The notes beneath the pieces were generated by a model. It was not told the origin of the DNA, ran no database searches, and worked only from the letters and a program-made list of their open reading frames with translations. A stretch of 64,000 nt of DNA from Caenorhabditis elegans (taxonomy: Eukaryota; Nematoda; Chromadorea; Rhabditida; Rhabditidae), in NCBI RefSeq assembly GCF_000002985.6, contig NC_003283.11, positions 6,572,001 to 6,636,000 of the forward strand, in the 5' to 3' direction. Position numbers and translations under genes: made by a program. Position 1 is the stretch's first letter. Each line of letters starts with the position of its first letter. Of the stretch, positions 11,801 through 22,225 are shown piece after piece.

Positions 11801-12390
11801 AGAATTTACGGGCATGCGAGGTTACCCATGTTGATTGCAGGTAATTTAATGCCTGCTATAAAACATTTTAATTTTTGTTTTAAAAAATAATTAAAAAATA
11901 AAAAATAAATTTTGTTTGAAAATAACAGCTGAAACTATTTTTAATTAGTCTAATTTTTAACACCTCAATTAGTTTTATTGCAATTACTACACTCCTCTTA
12001 AGAGTTTGCTATAATGTTGACGTGCTCTGCATTCAAAAATCGAATGTCGAAGTTTACTGAAATTATTTTTTAGGTTAAAAAATCAACTTCAATTAAAATT
12101 GAATTTCCATAATAAATAATGTTATTTTTATATTTCTTTCTGAAAGAAATCGATCTAATCTAAACTTTTTAGCTTTCCTCTATTTCTAAGTATTCTGGCA
12201 CTTGTTTTTCATTGAACAAAATACATACAGATTCTGAGATCTTAGAGATAAATCGTTTTTTCTAGGATTCGAATGGATTGACACGTTTTCGGAAGACAGT
12301 GAGGCATCTATTGAAATAACGGGACGAGAAATCGATAAGTTCCACAAATTTGAGCATTTCCGAAGAACTTTGGTTTTACGCAAACTTTAA
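8880..12390 (+). CDS. DUF268 protein, methyltransferase-like; apparent frameshift
   Basis: Nine exons: 8880-8944, 10401-10551, 10597-10683, 10733-10849, 10893-11011, 11319-11420, 11469-11562, 11608-11840 and 12266-12390. The first exon encodes a short hydrophobic signal anchor (SRFYLFLGFCTVTIVFYI). The later part resembles class I SAM-dependent methyltransferases: a GLVLGSDHPIVE stretch like motif I, and VGLGKFGDVLDAFGD followed by LKKGGLFFLGIP like the post-core motifs. This placement in DUF268 is from family knowledge. Exon 5 breaks phase: it is 119 nt where 118 would fit, and a run of eight A (10910-10917) is the likely site. With seven, the frame stays open throughout. So the gene may be a recent pseudogene. 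Intron 1 is swollen by a 1.07 kb repeat. Confidence 0.65.
8986..10060. mobile_element. Non-autonomous element with inverted ends inside DUF268 intron 1
   Basis: Inverted ends at 8986-9022 and 10024-10058 share CACGGCGTGTAAATTG and CTGGCCTAG words (about 31 of 35 matching). No transposase frame lies between them. The centre holds the tandem array at 9302-9781 and a doubled GTCATGTCCTA word near 9957-10005. The element accounts for most of the 1456 bp intron. Confidence 0.6.
9302..9781 (+). repeat. Three-copy tandem repeat, unit about 165 bp
   Basis: Copies start at about 9302, 9477 and 9642, each opening with AACTTGTGACGGTGGGTATG and carrying a later CTAGTTTTTGAAAAAA. Identity between copies is moderate and the last copy is shorter. 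No coding potential. Confidence 0.7.
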
Positions 12391-13598
12391 TTTAAATTAA
12401 TTTGAACTTCTATATTTTTTACTAATTTTCTATAAGCAACCAATGCAAGCAATTAAAGCAAGCAACAAACTATGAAAAGTCGGAAATATCAAAAAAGCTT
12501 TACGGGAAAAAAGAGGGAAATGCCGATTCATCGGGTAGATAGGCTTCACGGTTTTCAAGCATTTCTAGTTTTTTTGGAGATTATTTTGGCGATATGTAGC
12601 ACATGTAACAGAGACAGCTTCCCGTGGATATTTTCCAAATGCGTTGAGATACGTCACCTGCACAAACAACGTGCATGTATTTTTGCAATAATCAATACTA
12701 AATGTTTCACATATTTTCTTCTAATATTAATTGTTCTAATTTGAATCTAAAATTGTTTCTGAAAAGCACTTAATTTTCCAAAATATTCTGCCGGCTCTTA
12801 TTTCCTTACTGTTTTTTTCGTTCGATATCTTCGAAAAAAAATCTTGAATCTATCTGAAATCGTAAAATTTATATTTGTGAAAAAACTCAAAAGCACCACT
12901 CTATTTTTCTGGAACTGTTGTTCATTATCAATAATAACGACTATTTTTTACAATCTCAAAAAAGGTTCTTTTCGGATTTTTTTTTGAAATCCTTTAAATC
13001 CTTTAAATCCTCTTCTGAATTTTTTAACTGACTAAGAAATCTTTTAATCTACGTAATTTTATATTTTAACTTAAACTTGCAAATTCATTTGCTCACCTCT
13101 TTTACATTTCATACATATGTTTTTTTCTTGAAAATTTCTTTAGAATCTTTGATTTACATAAGGCGGAAAAATTACACATTTAAAAAAACGGGAACAAAAA
13201 CTGTATACTCGTAACAACTTAAAATTTAAATGCATTAAAAGACATCGTGACCTGAAAATAATATCATCTTTTTGAGAGCTAAAAGGTGAAATTGGTTAAG
13301 AAAAACTTCACATATTTCCAACAAAAAAAATCTAAATTATGCTAAGAAGTTGCAAGGGTGCGTTCGGAAGTTGCGGCATTTTTGCCAAGGACTCCTTCTG
13401 TAAGTGACCAGTGTCCACGCCTCAACGTAATCTCGAGATCACCGATAAAGTCCAAATTACGCAATCTACTATAATAAGCCAAAAACTTCCATACATCCAT
13501 ACATAAACTGGATATCCTCTGCTTTCTTGCCCTATGTTTCCACTGTCTTCTGTCTGAAATAACTGCTCCCTTTTCATTCAACCTATACTGTTTGAAGA
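12391..13598. other. Intergenic DNA between DUF268 and DUF273 genes
   Basis: AT-rich. A plus-strand frame at 12472-12744 and a minus-strand frame at 13342-13581 are open; only the second has a codon-like composition (see findings). No element ends were seen. Confidence 0.4.
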
Positions 13599-15371
13599 AT
13601 GGAATCTAATAATGAAGAATGTTGGTTCAGAATGTTTATCAATTTTTGCAAGTTACAAAATATTTTGAGGATTCTCGTTGTTGTTTCATTATTTGGTTTT
13701 ATTATTATAATCGACTATCAGGTAAGTGTGATTACTTCAAAGATTTTTCAATTTTTTAAATAAATTTTTCAGCTAAGAGCAAGGCAAAGAGAAGAGGAGC
13801 TAAAAGTCTTAAGGAGTCTATATTTAGCGGATGACCCTGAGGTAGGTTGGGTTTTTGAAAACATATTTTCATAATTCATAGCATTTTCTACTAACCACTT
13901 TTATGATGCATACTAAATTTTTCGACGGAGTTCAAAACAGTTAAATTTCAGGAAGGCAGAACCGTTGGATATGAAATAATTGGAGACACTATTCGATACA
14001 GTGTTGTCGAGAAACCCAAAATTGCAATAGTTAGCATTTTAAGATCCCTTGAACAGACAAAGTATTACGACATTGCTATCAGTGAGTCTTTTTTTCATTT
14101 TATTTCTATACTCGAAAAAAACTCGATTAAAGTTTAGGTACCGTAAAATGTTACGCCAAGATTCAAGGATATCACTACATTTTAGCAGTGGAAAAAGATT
14201 TTGAATGTTTCCAAAAAGATGTAGGTTGAAGAAAATGCCGAAATTTAACAAGAAGTCATAATTTTCCAGCAATTCTTTCGCCGTCATTGCATTGTTTCAA
14301 AGATTCTTCCCAACTTTGACGCCGTGCTATTTTTAGACGCAGATATTGGAGTTGTTTATCCGAAACGGAGAATTGAAGAATACATGTATCAGAATTTTGA
14401 CATAATTTTCTACGATCGATTTTACAACTGGGAGATCATGGCAGGCTCTTATTTGGCGATGAATACGCCGTACGCAATTAAGTTTTTGCACGATTTTGCA
14501 AATTATGAGAATACTTTACCGGATAGCTTTCATGGAACGGATAATGGAGCACTTCACGTAAGTTTTTACTGCATTGATGAGAAATAGTTTTATGAGTATT
14601 TTTTTGAAAAAAAAAACATTTTTATATATTTTGCGGGGACATCAAAATTGAAGTAAAACCCCTAAACTGGAATAGACTGGAAACTGTAATAGGCGTTATA
14701 ATTTTTTATGTTTTTAAAGTCAATTCCAACTTTCCTTATTTCTAATTTTTTCTGACTTTTCTTATTTGAAAAAATCTCCGCACGGAGAGTTGCGAAAAGT
14801 GACGAGAAAACTCATTGAAAAATTATCTGATTCTCACGAAAATTGTATAATATTCTCATAACATTTATTTCAGTTTTTCATTGCCGAGCGTTACTTCCCT
14901 GAAGAAATGTACACTATCGACCTTTGCCGTAAACCATACAAATATTCAAGAGATTTCAATGATGTGTTCACTTATGAAGCATGCCTTCGTGGAATCCTCG
15001 GAGCTAGAACTGAATTCGATCGCGTGAAAATTCTGAAAAAGGGCACGGGATGGGCTCGTGATAGTTGGATAACCGATGGAGTTTGGAATAAAGAAATTGG
15101 AGATTTCATGCTACATTCATGGAAGACAAGCCAACTACAAACAATTCCAAACCGGAAAATTCGACCAAAAAAGACATCAATGTACGAATGGTTCAACCCA
15201 CTTATCGGTGCAATTCATCTCGACAAATGCCATCCGAAGAACATGTCATGGAATTACGATGAACGATTGTTAGGCGACTCTGAGGAGATGATGCAAAGTT
15301 TGACAGAATTCAGAAATCAAGTAACAAAACAACAATTTCATTTCTACTACAGAATGAAATCATTTGTCTGA
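13599..15371 (+). CDS. DUF273 glycosyltransferase-like protein, copy 1
   Basis: Six exons: 13599-13721, 13773-13841, 13952-14081, 14138-14220, 14270-14557 and 14874-15371; all in phase, 396 residues. Residues about 20-40 are a strongly hydrophobic signal anchor, so a type II Golgi or secreted-pathway protein is likely. The core FLDADIGVV contains a DxD-type DAD (residues 158-160), the usual metal and nucleotide-sugar ligand of GT-A fold enzymes; NWEIMAGSY and HGTDNGALH follow. This is the nematode-expanded DUF273 family; donor sugar and acceptor are unknown. A second member at 18583-21634 shares exon structure, so the two form a tandem pair separated by a Helitron. Confidence 0.85.
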
Positions 15372-15805
15372 ATTAGTCAATTCTACTTAATTATTTGGTT
15401 TAAAAAACTCTCAATTGAACGGGTTAAAATAAAATTTGTCGATTTTTAGTTCTAAATTTTTTATAGGATTAAACAGACCAACCGAAACAACGTCATCAGA
15501 TAACATTACTTACAATGATATTCTAAAAATTGGCATTTTTCTGAAAAGGTAAAATTAAAGTATTAGCTACACCAAAAGCTAAAAAGGGAAAAGCATCTGC
15601 GTTTATATGCATATTTGGCCAAAATCTACTAGGATAGGATTAATTTTTCCGTTGCAACACTAACTGCATTGTTCAAGCAAATGGTATCATTACTTATATA
15701 TAAAAAAATACAGTTCGTCTGTCCATAGTTTGTAGTCTATGTAGTCTTTGTAGTCTGTGACGTCACACCCAAAGTCAGTGAGAGGTGTGGGCGGGGCCTG
15801 TCACC

Positions 15806-15910
15806 TTCGTGGTGAGACCCATCGTGGTGAGACCCTTCGTGGTGAGACCCATCGTGGTGAGACCCTTCGTGGTGAGACCCATCGTGGTGAGACCCTTCGC
15901 GGTGAGACCC
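15806..15910 (+). repeat. Seven-copy 15 bp tandem repeat
   Basis: Unit GTGGTGAGACCC plus ATC or TTC, with the two variants alternating strictly so that the real unit is 30 bp. The last copy has GCGGTGAGACCC. It lies near the 5' end of the Helitron. Confidence 0.9.
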
Positions 15911-15913
15911 ACA

Positions 15914-16603
15914 TTTTTGGCGGGAAATTCAAATTTTCGGTGAAAAAATTTTGGCGGGAAATTCAAATTTTCAGTGAAAAAATTTTGGCGGGAAATTCAA
16001 ATTTTCAGTGAAAAAATTTTGGCGGGAAATTCAAATTTTCAGTGAAAAAATTTTGGCGGGAAATTCAAATTTTAAGTGAAAAAATTTTGGCGGGAAATTC
16101 AAATTTTCAGTGAAAAAAATTTTGGCGGGAAATTCAAATTTTCAGTGAAAAAAATTTTGGCGGGAAATTCAAATTTTCAGTAAAAAAATTTTGGCGGGAA
16201 ATTCAAATTTTCAGTGAAAAAAATTTTGGAGGGAAATTCAAATTTTCAGTGAAAAAAATTTTGGCGGGAAATTCAAATTTTCAGTGAAAAATTTTTGCCG
16301 GGAAATTCAAATTTTCAGTGAAAAAAATTTTAGCGGGAAATTCAAATTTTCAGTGAAAAAAAATTTTGGCGGGAAATTCAAATTTTAAGTGAAAAAAATT
16401 TTGGCGGGAAATTCAAATTTTCAGTGAAAAAAATTTTGGCGGGAAATTCAAATTTTCAGTGAAAAAAATTTTGGCGGGAAATTCAAATTTTCAGTGAAAA
16501 AAATTTTGGCGGGAAATTCAAATTTTCAGTGAAAAAATTTTGGTTTGGCGGGAAATTCAAATTTTCAGTGAAAAAAATTTTGGCGGGAAATTCAAATTTT
16601 CAG
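15914..16603 (+). repeat. About 20-copy 34 bp tandem repeat
   Basis: Unit TTTTGGCGGGAAATTCAAAT followed by TTTCAGTGAAAAAA, with small length changes in the A run. Copies are highly similar. Each contains GGCGGGAAA, which resembles an E2F-type site, but this is probably coincidental satellite sequence within the Helitron. Confidence 0.9.
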
Positions 16604-16614
16604 TGTTTCAATAA

Positions 16615-16790
16615 AAATTCCGGAATGGTCCAGAATTTTCTAGAAAATTCTAGAAAGTTCTGGAATGGTCCAGAATTTTCTAGAAAATTCGGGAAAACTC
16701 TGGAATATTCCAGAACTTTCTAGAAAATTCGATAAAATTCTGAAATGTTCAATTTCGTGGAAAAATTCAAGAAACTTCTGCAAAGTTCTA
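16615..16790 (+). promoter_or_regulatory. Heat-shock-element-like cluster in Helitron
   Basis: Dense alternating nGAAn/nTTCn pentamers, for example TCTAGAAAATTCTAGAAAGT and TGGAATATTCCAGAACTTTC, fit the HSF-1 consensus many times over. C. elegans Helitrons are known to carry such arrays and to add HSF-1 sites to nearby genes. Activity here is an inference. Confidence 0.65.
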
Positions 16791-17284
16791 CACGGGGTTC
16801 TGGCTCGACCCCGCGCTCCATTGGACACTGAAATGGCGGGAAAAAACTTTGAAATCGCAAGAGGAATTTTCACGCAGCGCGTTGAAAAAAGTGTATGCAT
16901 TTGCGCGTGACGGTGTTTCTTCAAGTTTTGATACTCCTAGAATATTCTGAAGTTTCAATAATTTAAAAAAACTATCAAAAATTGTTATAATTTGCAGAAA
17001 CGCTCGCCAAAAACTTTCGGAAAGGACCGGAAAATGTTTCATATGATTTGAAGAACATAGAGAAAATTATACGTTCAAGAAAATTAGAAATAGTTCCAGG
17101 AAACTTGAGGTTTTAAGTTGTAATTGCTCAGAACTTAGTTATATAATATTTATGTTGCTCGAAAATTTCCGGTAACCAGGGAAAAAACGTTCCATCTGCA
17201 AAGAAGGCTTAGAAAATTTAGAATTTGATTTCAATTTTGAGTACGCCAGTCGGAGCACGCGCTTCAGCGCGTGCGAACGGCTGG

Positions 17285-18582
17285 TGAATAAATAATCGAA
17301 CAATAGGTGCTATATTTGATGAAAAACATACTCAACAAATATACTTGCTCATTTCGTTAGAGCAACTAGGAAAACAAGTTAAGAACTGAATATGTGAAAT
17401 GTAATCATTCAGTTGGGATTTGAATGAGTTTGAAAGGGTTTGAATGAAAACTTAAGCCTAGAGCACTTTTTTTAAATTAAAAAATATCGTTTAAATTGCG
17501 TACAATAAAAAATAAAGTGCCGATTTCCAAGTTCACATGTTTGAATTAGTTAAACAGGAAAATAGGTTGTCAATGGAAACATGAACAAGAAACAACAAAG
17601 CGGCATAGTGAATGGACACCGATATTAGTTATTCCAACGTATTTTTAAAATAAAAAAAATGTTTTTAAAATCTGTTTTCTTCACTGCATGAGCCAGTGAT
17701 CCCTACGTGGTAGGAAAAAATCCAATCTGTGCATCTATTGTGAGTGTTTGGGATTCAATAACGTTTTTTTTTTCGGCTGCCGAGTTTATGTTGTTATTTG
17801 GTGTTTATCTACCACCGAGTAAGGATTTTTCTAATGTTCAGTTTTTTTTCAATATGACACCATGTTTCATTCTGAAAAACGAATTTCAAATAAAAAATAA
17901 TCGTATTAGACCCGTCAAAATATCTTTTAGTTTATATCTGAATGGCAACAACTGAGAATGTTCCACTGTGGTCAATTCTCGTTCTTAACTTGCAAGAAAA
18001 AAAACGTCGATAAAATAAATACAAACAATTTTTCAAAATTTGATTGAATAATTGGACACACAGACTATAAAAAGCTAGCGAGAAATACCGTAGAAACTAG
18101 CAATTGGCAAATTTATCTTTTTAAATTAAAAATTTAATTTTTAAGTTTTGGCAATGTGTAAAAGTTATTTTTTTAGCTTAAATGGCTTCAACATACTTTG
18201 CAACAAAATTAAAATTCAAACAATCAAGGATTATTTCCACTGCTAGCAACCTACCATTTCTTGACTTTTTAATAAATTGTATTATTTCTAGGTGTTTGGT
18301 TTTCATTACAAAGTAACTGAAACAAATTTTCTATCACTTGATAGTCTCTCCATCATTATAAGAGTAACACTGTATACAACTGTAACGCCCTTCCAACGGT
18401 GTTTTGTTTATTTTTCGTACAAATTGTACATAGAACGCGAGCAAAATCTGGCAAGCAAAAGCTTTTACTACTGTTAATTTTTATTAATTTGCACAGCTTG
18501 GTCCTCAAAAGAATAGAACAGTCTTGGTGCTGAGTCAGCACTGCTGACAGTGAGCACAAATTTCGACACTGAACGCATAGAA
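17285..18582. other. Intergenic DNA upstream of DUF273 copy 2
   Basis: AT-rich with no supported gene. Short open frames at 17707-17955 and 18292-18477 lack splice context and codon signature. It contains the presumed promoter of the next gene. Confidence 0.45.
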
Positions 18583-21500
18583 ATGATATGCAGGAGACTG
18601 TAAGTTTTCAATTTCAAGTTGCAAATTGTTCATAGATTTTAGATTTCAGAAAGTATTCCCTGGTTCCAAATGCTGAAAAAAAATTGGATTTTTCTTCTGT
18701 TCTGATAGTATTTGCAGTTGTTACCTTAACATATATTTGTTTTATTTATTATTTCAATGTGGTTAGATAGATAGGCGTTTTGATGATTATACTTTAAAAT
18801 GATTATACTTTAAAATTTTAGATACCCGGAAACAAAACTGTCTGGAAAAAGACTGAAGTATTGAGACGAAAATTCGTACTGAACGGAAGTGTAAGTCTTA
18901 TGATACAACAGAAATTAAATATATTAAGTTTTAGTTGTCGTTTCATGTTTTGAATGAAAATTTGTTACGAAACGTCTTCGCGAAACCAAAACTCGAATTA
19001 TTCTCTAACCGTAGTGTTGTTAGACTCCGAAAAAAGCTGTAAATCAAGATGCCAATTTTGTGTTTTTTATTACGTTGTACCATTTTTTATTACGTTGTAT
19101 TCATTCATGCTTTAGATATGTTCGGAATTGCCTAACAATGGTTCCAACAACCTTTGAATATTTTAATGCTAATTCTGTTAACAAGTGATTACTTAGTACT
19201 GAAAAATTCACTTTTGGAAAATTGGGTGTTTTTGACCAAGTTTGGCCAAACCTATGACAGAAATTTTGCTAAATTTTTGAAAAATCCTAAAATTTTTGGG
19301 AGTGTTTCATAGTGTTATTTGGTGATGGGTGTGGAGGCCGTGTAGGATGTTAGTAGTCGGTATCGATCACGTCTCCGGTCCCTCTCTCTCTCTCCCAGTG
19401 TGTCCCAGTAAAGCATCTGAATTATGTGAGATAAGCGGTGTAATACGAACAAAGTAATACTCAAAAACCTATTTATTATACAACCTCTCCCGTGTGGGTA
19501 GAGCAGGACTCTAAATAGGATAAAACAAGTAAAAAGAGGGAAATACAGTCAAGAACAATAAAGGATGGTGTTAAAAGTTCTTAATAGATGGTGTTAAACC
19601 CTCTGCAGACGAATATGATGGTATTATGAGTCATTTAGACTAAGGATAGTACAAAACGGTTATTTAGGAATTATATCTAACGAACTTAATAAATATCAAC
19701 ACGTTGGGAAAATGAAAACGTGTGGATTTCACCGGAATTGCTTCGCAACTGACAAACATATTCGACGTCATCGCGGGTGGTCGTTGCACTTGGCACGATG
19801 CCAAGAAGTTAGAGACGCGTGGGTCTCGCCGCGATCGCGCTACTATTAGATAGTGGCGCGAGATTTGAATGTGAATATTTGTAGATAAGTTTATATCTCG
19901 GCGAATAATGGATAGATTTGAACGAAATAAAATGTAATAAAGAGATAATAATTGGATGACCTAACAGTACGGATATTGGTTAAGAATAGTGGGCTATTCA
20001 ATGGGAAACCAATATTATAGTACTGTAAGGTTGTCGGGATAGCTCCGTAAGGGGCAGAATCGACAACAATGGGGAACTATTACATGCAAATATTTACGGT
20101 TAATCGTATTGAAAATTTCAGCTCAATGACCTAATCAAATTCAAGTTATTTGGAGCAGATGAAAGCATGGGAGAGGTTCATCCTGTTAATCGAGTAGCCA
20201 TTGTGATGGTTGTTACGAATGACACAAAACCGGAGAATTATGATATTGCTATTCGCATGTTTTTTTAATAGTGTTATACAAACAGATTTTAAAAAAACAA
20301 ATATTTAAAAAAAGTAAAAAAACTGGTTTTTTTAAAAGGATTTTTAATATTTTAATTTTTTTTTAATTATTTATGTTAAAACATTCTTGGAACATGCCAC
20401 ATTGCCCTGGATTTCTTTAAAGCCCATATTTTTCGAAAATTTGCCAATTTTCCAAAACTTTGACTGGAAATTTTAAAAACTTTAAAAAACATTTTGGAAT
20501 GTTTTATTATGACGTTCTATTGTTATTTTTCAGAAACGGTTCGTTGCTACTGCAAAATCCATAATTATGAATTTGTTCTCGCAGTTGATACTGATTTCAA
20601 ATGTGCTCATAAAGATGTAAGTTCTAATTTTTTTTAATTTAAAAAAAGCTAACATTTCAGAAATTTTTCCGCCGCCACTGTGTTTCCGCAAAGATTCTCC
20701 CATTATTTGATGCGATCCTATTCTTAGACGCTGATATTGGTGTTGTGAATCCAAAGCGAAAAATTGAAGAGTTTTTGGATGATGGAATTGATGTTACATT
20801 CTATGATAGATTCTATAATTGGGAGATCATGGCTGGATCTTATATTGCAAGAAATACTCAATATGCTATTGATTTATTAAACGGTTAGTTTTTTATTCGA
20901 AATTTTTGTGATGAATTTAATAAAATTGCAGAGTTTGCTGATTATGAGTACAAGTTACCAAATAGTTTTCATGGAACGGATAATGGAGCACTTCATGTAA
21001 CTTGGTAACTTCCTATTTCAATTTTTATTTTATTGTTTAGATTTTCCTTGCCGAAAAGTTGTTCCCACAGGCTTCTGCAAATACGAAAGTATGCAAAAAA
21101 GCTTATAACAATTCTAAAAATTTTGATGATCTCTTCACCTACGAGTCATGTATCCGAGCAATATTTGGCGTATCCACTGATTTTGGAAAAGTTAGAATTA
21201 TGAAAAAAGTAGGTTTAAAATTAATACCACAACATCTACAATATTAACTGTACAGGGAACAGGATGGGCTAAAGACGGCTGGCTGACATCAATGATGTGG
21301 CATCCAGAGTTAGATTTCATGTTCCATGGTTGGAAAACGAATCAATTGAGAGAAACGCCGAATGTGAAGCTTGAGTTGGCAAATTACCTGAATTTTTTAA
21401 AAATTATTCAAGTATTACAGGCCTAGCCAAATGGGACGAGATTTTTGGTATAATCCTTTGAGTGGGCCTATAGATCTTCAAAAATGTAGTCCTCAAAATT

Positions 21501-21634
21501 CGACATGGTCATACGATTCACGACTTCGTGGAGATAAAAACGAAATTCTGAAAAGCCTGAGAATGTTCGAAGAAAATGTTGCATTTCAGCAAGTTTTGTC
21601 TTATATCCGGATGATGGGTTTATTGTTTCAGTAA
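18583..21634 (+). CDS. DUF273 glycosyltransferase-like protein, copy 2
   Basis: Ten exons: 18583-18599, 18650-18761, 18822-18890, 20122-20254, 20534-20616, 20661-20883, 20932-20996, 21041-21208, 21256-21374 and 21421-21634, giving 400 residues. A signal anchor lies at about residues 20-40. FLDADIGVV with DAD at residues 161-163, NWEIMAGSY and HGTDNGALH match copy 1. The first exon is only 17 nt. Two oddities: intron 3 is 1231 bp because a solo LTR has inserted, and the donor after exon 4 appears to be GC rather than GT (ATTC|GCATGT); the phase and alignment to copy 1 both require this site. A poly(A) signal AATAAA lies at 21711. Probably active, but the donor needs transcript support. Confidence 0.8.
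19330..20068. mobile_element. Solo LTR of a retrotransposon (739 bp)
   Basis: The segment starts TGTGGAGGCC and ends CGACAACA (TG...CA) and is flanked on both sides by the same five bases, ATGGG (19325-19329 and 20069-20073), a 5 bp target duplication. It contains a CT-rich tract, AATAAA signals and no coding frame. These features fit a solo LTR left by recombination of a Cer-type element (Gypsy or Bel/Pao class). It lies wholly within intron 3 of the second DUF273 gene. Confidence 0.72.
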
Positions 21635-22225
21635 CCAGCAATTTTAAACTTTAAATTCAGATTTTGTGTATGTATATTTACTTGAATTGTAAGACAAGAT
21701 ATATTTTTGGAATAAAAATTTGTGAAAACTACATAAAACGCAAACGATGGTTTTTAATTTTTTTGTTCCAATCAACCCCATTTTTACAAGGCCACAAACT
21801 GCAAAATAAATAAAATATACCGATTTTCACTTGTAGACCTATTATATTTTGACCTTATGGTCGGTAAGAGCAACCGTGCTCCACCGCACATGGCGGGAAG
21901 GTTTCAATTTTGAATCACCACGCGCGGGAATCCGGCACTTTTCATTTCGTTCATTCATTCATTATTCATGAACGTTCATTTTCAGTTATCTGACATTTGG
22001 AAAATACTGTTTTGTTACTTTATTTGTTGCCACATAACGTCAAAAAGTTTCACACGCAGTATTTAATAGATATATTTCTAAAAACTTATTTTCCCCTTAA
22101 TTTCCTGTTTAGTACTTTTTTCCTCCTTTTTTCAAATCACGCGCCCTTTTTGATTTTTAATATCCCTTGTGTAATTTCCATAATCATTATTGCTAATTTA
22201 TAGATAAATCGACGTTTCTTTCACA
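21635..22225. other. hcp-1 promoter interval
   Basis: The 590 bp between the DUF273 stop and the hcp-1 start hold the 3' UTR of the former (AATAAA at 21711-21716) and the hcp-1 promoter. No gene. Confidence 0.6.
21891..21930 (+). promoter_or_regulatory. Two E2F-like sites upstream of hcp-1
   Basis: TGGCGGGAAG at 21891 and CGCGCGGGAA at 21921 match the GCGGGAA core bound by EFL-1/DPL-1 (E2F/DP). They lie about 300 bp upstream of the start codon of a cell-division gene expressed in proliferating and germline cells. Binding is inferred. Confidence 0.45.

Larger units (their letters stand above)
15687..17284 (+). mobile_element. Non-autonomous Helitron with heat-shock-element cluster
   Basis: Helitron signs: a likely 5' end TC after A at 15686 (A|TCATTACTT); a perfect 8 bp stem hairpin GCACGCGC-TTCA-GCGCGTGC at 17255-17274; and, ten bases later, the terminal CTGG (CTRR type) at 17281-17284 followed by T, the AT target. 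No target duplication is expected or seen. Inside are a 15 bp array, a 34 bp array and a run of TTCTAGAA-type motifs. No Rep-helicase frame is present, so it would need help in trans. The 3' end is well supported, the 5' end less so. Confidence 0.72.

Noticed and set aside
12472-12744. 90-residue plus frame
   Set aside because: No splice signals, poor codon use and no recognisable domain.
15806-16603. CRISPR-like regular repeats
   Set aside because: Units follow each other directly with no unique spacers, and the sequence is nematode. These are tandem satellites inside a Helitron.
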